DNA of 64,000 nt, from assembly GCA_016794625.1 (NCBI GenBank), contig JAEUGY010000037.1, forward strand, positions 186,001 through 250,000, read 5' to 3'. This document shows positions 60,276-64,000 of the stretch, one piece after another. The DNA comes from Opitutaceae bacterium (lineage in GTDB: Bacteria > Verrucomicrobiota > Verrucomicrobiia > Opitutales > Opitutaceae). The position numbers and the translations under genes are program-made. Under the pieces are notes generated by a model that saw only the letters and a list, made by a program, of their open reading frames with translations, had not been told where the DNA came from and did no database searches. How positions within the stretch are numbered: the stretch's first letter is position 1; the number at the start of each line of letters is the position of its first letter.

Positions 60276-61001
60276 TTAGCGACCCAGGCGGAACTCCCCG
60301 CCTCGCTCCCACGACCGCATGATTTCTGGTGCGGCGTAGCGCGCGATCAGGGATTCGCGCAGCCCGATTCCGCGGAGCCCGAACAGCGTCGCCTGCCGCA
60401 CGACGTCCATGAGATCACCCTCGTAGTCAACAACTGGATCCGCGGGAAGCAGGTGATAGTAGGCCTGGGTGGCGACGTTGCGTGCCAGCCAGAATCTCTG
60501 GTTGGGAGAAAGCCCACCGGCTACGATCTGGCGTGCGGCGATGCCGGCTTCGATGCATGCGACCACCTTGGCGCGAAAGGCATTGATCACCGGGTTCCCG
60601 AGGAGCAGTCGGGCGAAGGCGCCGTCGTCGAGCAGACTGTCCCCCATCATGCGCATTGCGGTTTGCAGTTCGAGAGAGCGACAGACCAGCACGGCCCGAG
60701 CGTTGAGGTAAATCAGCTGGACAAGGTTGGCGCAGGTCGGGGGCAGTTCTTCAAATCGGGTCTCCTCGAGCGGCAGACGCCGGGCGCAATGGAGGTAGAT
60801 TTCCTGGTACAGCACTTGGCGGTTGGGAAAGTGCTTGAACAGCAAGGCCTCGGAGACCCCGGCGACCCGGGCCAGTTCTCGGGTCGAGAGGTGGCGCAGC
60901 CCTTGCGAGGCGAACAGGGGCAGTCCGGCTTCGAGAATCAACTGCTTGCGGTCGCTGGCGGCGACTCGCTTGGCTCGAGGGAGCGGACGTTTACGGGGCA
61001 T
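60276..61001 (-). CDS. TetR/AcrR-family transcriptional regulator
   Basis: A 241-residue regulator with a basic N-terminal extension (MPRKRPLPRAKRVAASDRKQ) and the TetR helix-turn-helix (STRELARVAGVSEALLFKHF, then PNRQVLYQEI). An all-helical ligand-binding domain follows, about 75-235. It is longer than the 200-residue norm. It lies upstream of, and on the same strand as, the TonB receptor/amidase unit. The palindrome at 59903-59922 is a natural target, making this the best candidate controller of the amidase locus. Most family members repress until a ligand binds. Confidence 0.9.
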   Translation of the reverse strand: MPRKRPLPRAKRVAASDRKQLILEAGLPLFASQGLRHLSTRELARVAGVSEALLFKHFPNRQVLYQEIYLHCARRLPLEETRFEELPPTCANLVQLIYLNARAVLVCRSLELQTAMRMMGDSLLDDGAFARLLLGNPVINAFRAKVVACIEAGIAARQIVAGGLSPNQRFWLARNVATQAYYHLLPADPVVDYEGDLMDVVRQATLFGLRGIGLRESLIARYAAPEIMRSWERGGEFRLGR

Positions 61002-61115
61002 GGCGTCGATTTATTGGGGGCGGTGGCGTCGGCCGACCGTGGGCGGTGAATTACGGATACATGCGGTGACGTCCGGTGGCGAAACTCCCGCCAGCTCGAA
61101 ACGGCGTGCGGTGAA

Positions 61116-61676
61116 TCATCCGGCCAGGTCCGCGTCTATGACGTCGCAGATGTGGTGGAGGAGAAACAGGTGCGCCTCCTGGGCCGCGCGGCCGGAGTCG
61201 CCGGGGACGATCAGGTCGATGGTGGCGAGGCCTCGGGCCTTGCCGCCGCCGCGGCCGAGGAAGGCGATGCTGGGCAGCGCGAGGCGTCGCGCCTCGGCAA
61301 GGGCGGCGAGGATGTTGGCGGAGTTGCCGCTGGAGGTGAAGACCACCACGACATCGCCCGGGCGGGCGAGGCCTTCAATCTGCCGCGAAAAGACGGAGTC
61401 ATATCCGTAGTCGTTGCCGATGCAGGTGAGCAGCGAACCGTCGGCCGAGAGCGCGACGGCGGGGAGGGAGCGGCGGTTCTTGAAATAGCGCCCGACGAGT
61501 TCGGTCGAGAAATGCTGGGCTTCCGCCGCGCTGCCTCCATTCCCGCAGATGAGGAGTTTGCCTCCTTGACGCAGGGTGGAAACGACAAGTTCGGTGGCCT
61601 GGTCGATTTGCGGACGGATGTCGGTCAGGGCCTGGAACGTGCGGAGGGTCTGGGCGAGTGCGGCGTCGAAGGACAT
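61116..61676 (-). CDS. gmhA: SIS-domain phosphosugar isomerase, GmhA-like
   Basis: A 186-residue protein with a single SIS domain resembling D-sedoheptulose-7-phosphate isomerase, the first step of ADP-heptose synthesis for lipopolysaccharide core. Motifs: LLICGNGGSAAEAQHFSTEL near residue 40, LTCIGNDYGYDSVFSRQIEG, VVVFTSSGNSANILAALAEA and IVPGDSGRAAQEAHLFLLHH. The helix pair before the SIS core is typical of GmhA. The gene is divergent from the cysteine desulfurase, with 79 bases between start codons that must hold both promoters. No other heptose genes are adjacent, so the symbol is tentative. Confidence 0.82.
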   Translation of the reverse strand: MSFDAALAQTLRTFQALTDIRPQIDQATELVVSTLRQGGKLLICGNGGSAAEAQHFSTELVGRYFKNRRSLPAVALSADGSLLTCIGNDYGYDSVFSRQIEGLARPGDVVVVFTSSGNSANILAALAEARRLALPSIAFLGRGGGKARGLATIDLIVPGDSGRAAQEAHLFLLHHICDVIDADLAG

Positions 61677-61755
61677 GGATTTCGCAGGTCGGGAGTCTGG
61701 CGTTGACCGGTGGCCGCTTGCAAGCCAGCTGAGGAGATGGCAGAGGTGGGGTTGC

Positions 61756-62907
61756 GTGATCTATTTCGACCACAATGCCACCACGCCGCTGACTGCCACT
61801 GCCCGGGCCGCCTGGTTGCGGGCTCAGGACGAAGCGTGGGTGAATCCCTCCAGTCCCTACCGCGAGGCGGCGCGGGTGCGGATTCACCTGGAGGCGGCGC
61901 GCGAGGCCTTGGGTTCGCTGCTTGGCGCGGGAGCTGAGCGGGTGGTGTTCCTTTCCGGCGCGACCGAGGCGGCGGCCGCGGTCGCCCAGCATCTGGCCCG
62001 GACCTTGCCGGCCGGGGTGCGGGTGGCGATGAATCCCACGGAGCACCCGTGTGTTCTGGCCGCATTCGGGGCGGCGTTTCCCGGTCGTTGGATCGCGCTT
62101 CCGGTGACGCCCGAGGGGAGGGTGGAAACCGCGCGGGTGGCCGGGATGGTGGACGAAGCTGCGGCTTCGTCCGCGCCCATCGGGGCCGTCGTGGTGATGG
62201 CGGCCAATAACGAGACCGGGGTGCTTCAACCGTGGTCTGAATTGGCGCGGATGTGTCGGGCGCGGCAGGTGACGTATGTGTGCGACGCGTCCCAATGGGT
62301 CGGCAAGCTTCCGGCGGCGGGCCTCGGGGCCGCCGACTGGGTGTTCGCGTCGGCGCATAAGTGGGGTGGACCCAAGGGCGTGGGTTTTCTGTTGCGAGCG
62401 AGCCCGGCCGACACGTTCCAGGGTCTGCTGGGCGGAGGCCAGCAGCGAGGCCATCGGGGCGGCACCGAAGACTATCCGGGAGTCGCGGCCATGATGGCGG
62501 CCCTGGTGGAGGCGGAAAGCGGTCAGGTGCTCTGGGAGACGGAACGGGCGCTGTGGCGCGACGCATTCGTGCACGCCGCCGTGGCCGCGCTGCCGGGATC
62601 CCGGGTGGTGGCGGTGGGAGCGGAACGACTGTGGAACACGGTTTCGCTGACCTTGCCGCGGCATGAGCATCTTCGCTGGGTGGCGCGGCTGGACAAACGG
62701 GGCTTCGTCGTTTCGACCGGCTCTGCCTGCGCGACGGGCCACGAGGGACCCTCGCACGTGCTCGCCGCGCTGGGGTTGGATCCTGAGGCCATGCGCCGGA
62801 CGATTCGCATCAGCGCCGGCTGGTCCACGCTGGAGAAAGACTGGCTGGCGTTGCGACAGGCTCTGGTGACGGTGTCGGCGGAGTTGGACGCGGCGCCAAC
62901 GAAGTGA
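61756..62907 (+). CDS. Cysteine desulfurase (NifS/IscS-like, class V aminotransferase)
   Basis: About 383 residues starting at GTG 61756 (V/M-IYFDHNATTPLTATA, the family-standard N-terminus). PLP-binding Lys lies in FASAHKWGGPKGVG. The persulfide-forming Cys is in STGSACATGHEGPSHVL. AANNETGVLQPW and a RGGTEDYPGV stretch complete the active site. The loop around the Cys is short, as in group II/SufS-like or NifS-like proteins without an IscU partner. No iscU, sufE or other Fe-S genes are visible nearby. The role could be in thio-modification of tRNA or Fe-S assembly. recF follows on the same strand after 179 bases. Confidence 0.92.
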   Translation: MIYFDHNATTPLTATARAAWLRAQDEAWVNPSSPYREAARVRIHLEAAREALGSLLGAGAERVVFLSGATEAAAAVAQHLARTLPAGVRVAMNPTEHPCVLAAFGAAFPGRWIALPVTPEGRVETARVAGMVDEAAASSAPIGAVVVMAANNETGVLQPWSELARMCRARQVTYVCDASQWVGKLPAAGLGAADWVFASAHKWGGPKGVGFLLRASPADTFQGLLGGGQQRGHRGGTEDYPGVAAMMAALVEAESGQVLWETERALWRDAFVHAAVAALPGSRVVAVGAERLWNTVSLTLPRHEHLRWVARLDKRGFVVSTGSACATGHEGPSHVLAALGLDPEAMRRTIRISAGWSTLEKDWLALRQALVTVSAELDAAPTK

Positions 62908-62924
62908 AAAGGCGCCCCGACGGC

Positions 62925-62948
62925 GGTGTCGACGGAGCGACGCCCTCC
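62925..62948. repeat. Isolated right end of the 105-bp inverted-repeat element
   Basis: GGTGTCGACGGAGCGACGCC then CTCC, matching the right arm of copy 1 (3082-3105) with one difference. It lies 18 bases after the desulfurase stop. The left arm and interior are missing, so this is a decayed or solo end. Confidence 0.65.
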
Positions 62949-63086
62949 AGCGGAGGCAAGGCGGACCATCGTCGGTGCCATCGAAGGCTTGGCCTGCGTC
63001 TCACGCAACCCCGATGGGTCGCCGTCGCCGCGCGCAGATGGGGCTGGGTTTTGCGCGCGGAATGCGTGTACTGATTGTTTTTGTCG

Positions 63087-64000
63087 ATGCGACTTCGCCG
63101 GATCATTCTTCAACACTTTCGCAACATCTCCTGGGCGGAGGTGGAGCTGACCGGGACGAGGCATTTTTTCCTTGGACCGAACGGCCAGGGGAAAACGAAT
63201 TTGCTCGAGGCGGTGGGTCTGCTGACCGCGCTGCGTTCCTTTCGGACCAGTGACGCGCGGGTCTTGATTGCCCACGGTCAGCCGGAGGCGGCGCTCTCGT
63301 TCGAACTGGAGCAGGAGCGCATGGGCCCCACGCGGGTGACGATCCGGTTGCGCGCGGGCAGCAAGGAGGTCACGGTCGACCAGGAGCGCGTGACCCGTCT
63401 GGCGGACCTGCTTGGCCGGTTTCCCACCGTGGTGTTTTCGTCGCAGGACCAACAGCTCATCCGCGGCGCGCCGGGCGGACGGCGTCGCTGGCTCGATCTG
63501 ACCCTGGCGGCAACGGACCCGGCCTACCTGCAAACCCTGCAAACCTACCACCGGGCGCTGGCCGGGCGGAATGCGTTGTTGAAACGAGCGACCCCGACCG
63601 CGGAACTTGCCGCCTTTGAGCGTCCCCTCGCGCAATCGGGCAGCCGCCTGATGCGGGAACGTGCGGTGGGACTCGAACGGCTGGGCCGCCACCTGACCCG
63701 TGCGTATGCGTGTATTGCGTCGCCCGGCAGCCCGGAGACCGTGGGGTTTGCCTACGCACCGGATCTGGCTTCGGCGGATGAGGCTGCCTGGTTGCACGCG
63801 CTGGCGGCCGGACGGGCGCGCGACCTGCAGTTTCGGTCGACCTTGACCGGTCCCCACCGCGATGACCTGGACTTCACGCTCGATGGCCGCCCGGCGCGCG
63901 AGGTGGCTTCGGAGGGGCAGCAACGCAGCCTCGTGCTCGCTCTCAAAGTCGCCCAGGCGCATTGGTTCCACGCTGGCAGTGGTGTGGCTCCGGTGTTGCT
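63087..64000 (+). CDS. recF: RecF DNA repair/replication ATPase (3' truncated by window edge)
   Basis: The first 304 codons of RecF, an SMC-like ATPase that helps load RecA at gapped DNA. It starts at ATG 63087 (MRLRRIILQHFRNISWAEVE) and shows Walker A FLGPNGQGKTNLLEAVGLLT, the VVFSSQDQQLIRGAPGGRRR segment with the RecF-typical RRRWLDL, and the LTGPHRDDL plus SEGQQRSLVLALKVA signature region. Walker B lies beyond the window. recF is often near dnaA-dnaN-gyrB, but none of these is in the preceding DNA. Confidence 0.94.
   Translation, partial: MRLRRIILQHFRNISWAEVELTGTRHFFLGPNGQGKTNLLEAVGLLTALRSFRTSDARVLIAHGQPEAALSFELEQERMGPTRVTIRLRAGSKEVTVDQERVTRLADLLGRFPTVVFSSQDQQLIRGAPGGRRRWLDLTLAATDPAYLQTLQTYHRALAGRNALLKRATPTAELAAFERPLAQSGSRLMRERAVGLERLGRHLTRAYACIASPGSPETVGFAYAPDLASADEAAWLHALAAGRARDLQFRSTLTGPHRDDLDFTLDGRPAREVASEGQQRSLVLALKVAQAHWFHAGSGVAPVL

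Overview
The window is high-GC, densely coding bacterial DNA. The gene content suggests a member of the Verrucomicrobiota, probably close to the Opitutaceae. The pointers are two large TonB-dependent receptors, many Tat- or Sec-exported sugar enzymes (Gfo/Idh/MocA and xylose-isomerase-like TIM barrels), a monomeric NADP isocitrate dehydrogenase, small GC-rich interspersed hairpin repeats, and start codons that almost never have a Shine-Dalgarno motif. This placement is inference from gene content, not from a marker-gene search.

Layout. 1-1.5 kb: end of an ABC exporter ATPase followed by its HlyD-type adaptor (+). 1.5-6.3 kb (-): DUF547 protein, TVP38 membrane protein, mercuric-reductase-like flavoprotein and a fused double glycosyltransferase of the arsenosugar-associated type. 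6.4-10.1 kb: secreted hydrolase, TPR histidine kinase and a convergent LuxR-type response regulator. 10.2-13.4 kb: TonB-dependent receptor. 13.6-16.1 kb: PAS hybrid kinase. 16.4-19.9 kb: three exported sugar-metabolism enzymes. 20.2-31.3 kb: mixed housekeeping and regulatory genes (AraC-type regulator, heme-c protein, chemotaxis receptor, Icd, SpoU methyltransferase, TPR protein), with most of the dispersed repeats between them. 31.6-38.1 kb: DsbA-like protein, exported formamidase-family protein and an RND efflux pair.

The outstanding region is 38.3-59.8 kb. On the minus strand, one TonB-dependent receptor is followed by seven amidase-signature (AS) genes and two type II asparaginase-like genes. 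After a 295-bp gap come three more AS genes. All twelve enzymes carry export signals: four AS enzymes have Tat signals and the rest have Sec-type signals. One AS gene is interrupted by a single in-frame TAA. Both asparaginase homologues have lost the Asp that normally follows the catalytic Thr. The two transcription units share a 32-bp upstream element, and a TetR-type regulator with a good palindromic operator candidate lies just upstream of the receptor. The order in the second unit (Tat, Tat, Sec) repeats that of the first, which suggests a block duplication. I read this as a dedicated locus for harvesting amide-bonded compounds outside the cytoplasm, analogous in logic to a polysaccharide utilisation locus. 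Its substrate is unknown.

59.9-64 kb: TetR regulator, SIS-domain sugar-phosphate isomerase, divergent cysteine desulfurase, and recF running off the window end. At least three repeat families populate the spacers: a 105-bp element with perfect 24-bp terminal inverted repeats in its best copy, a short GAGGGCCAGCCC-type element, and a covarying hairpin element. No tRNA, rRNA, CRISPR array, prophage or transposase gene was seen.
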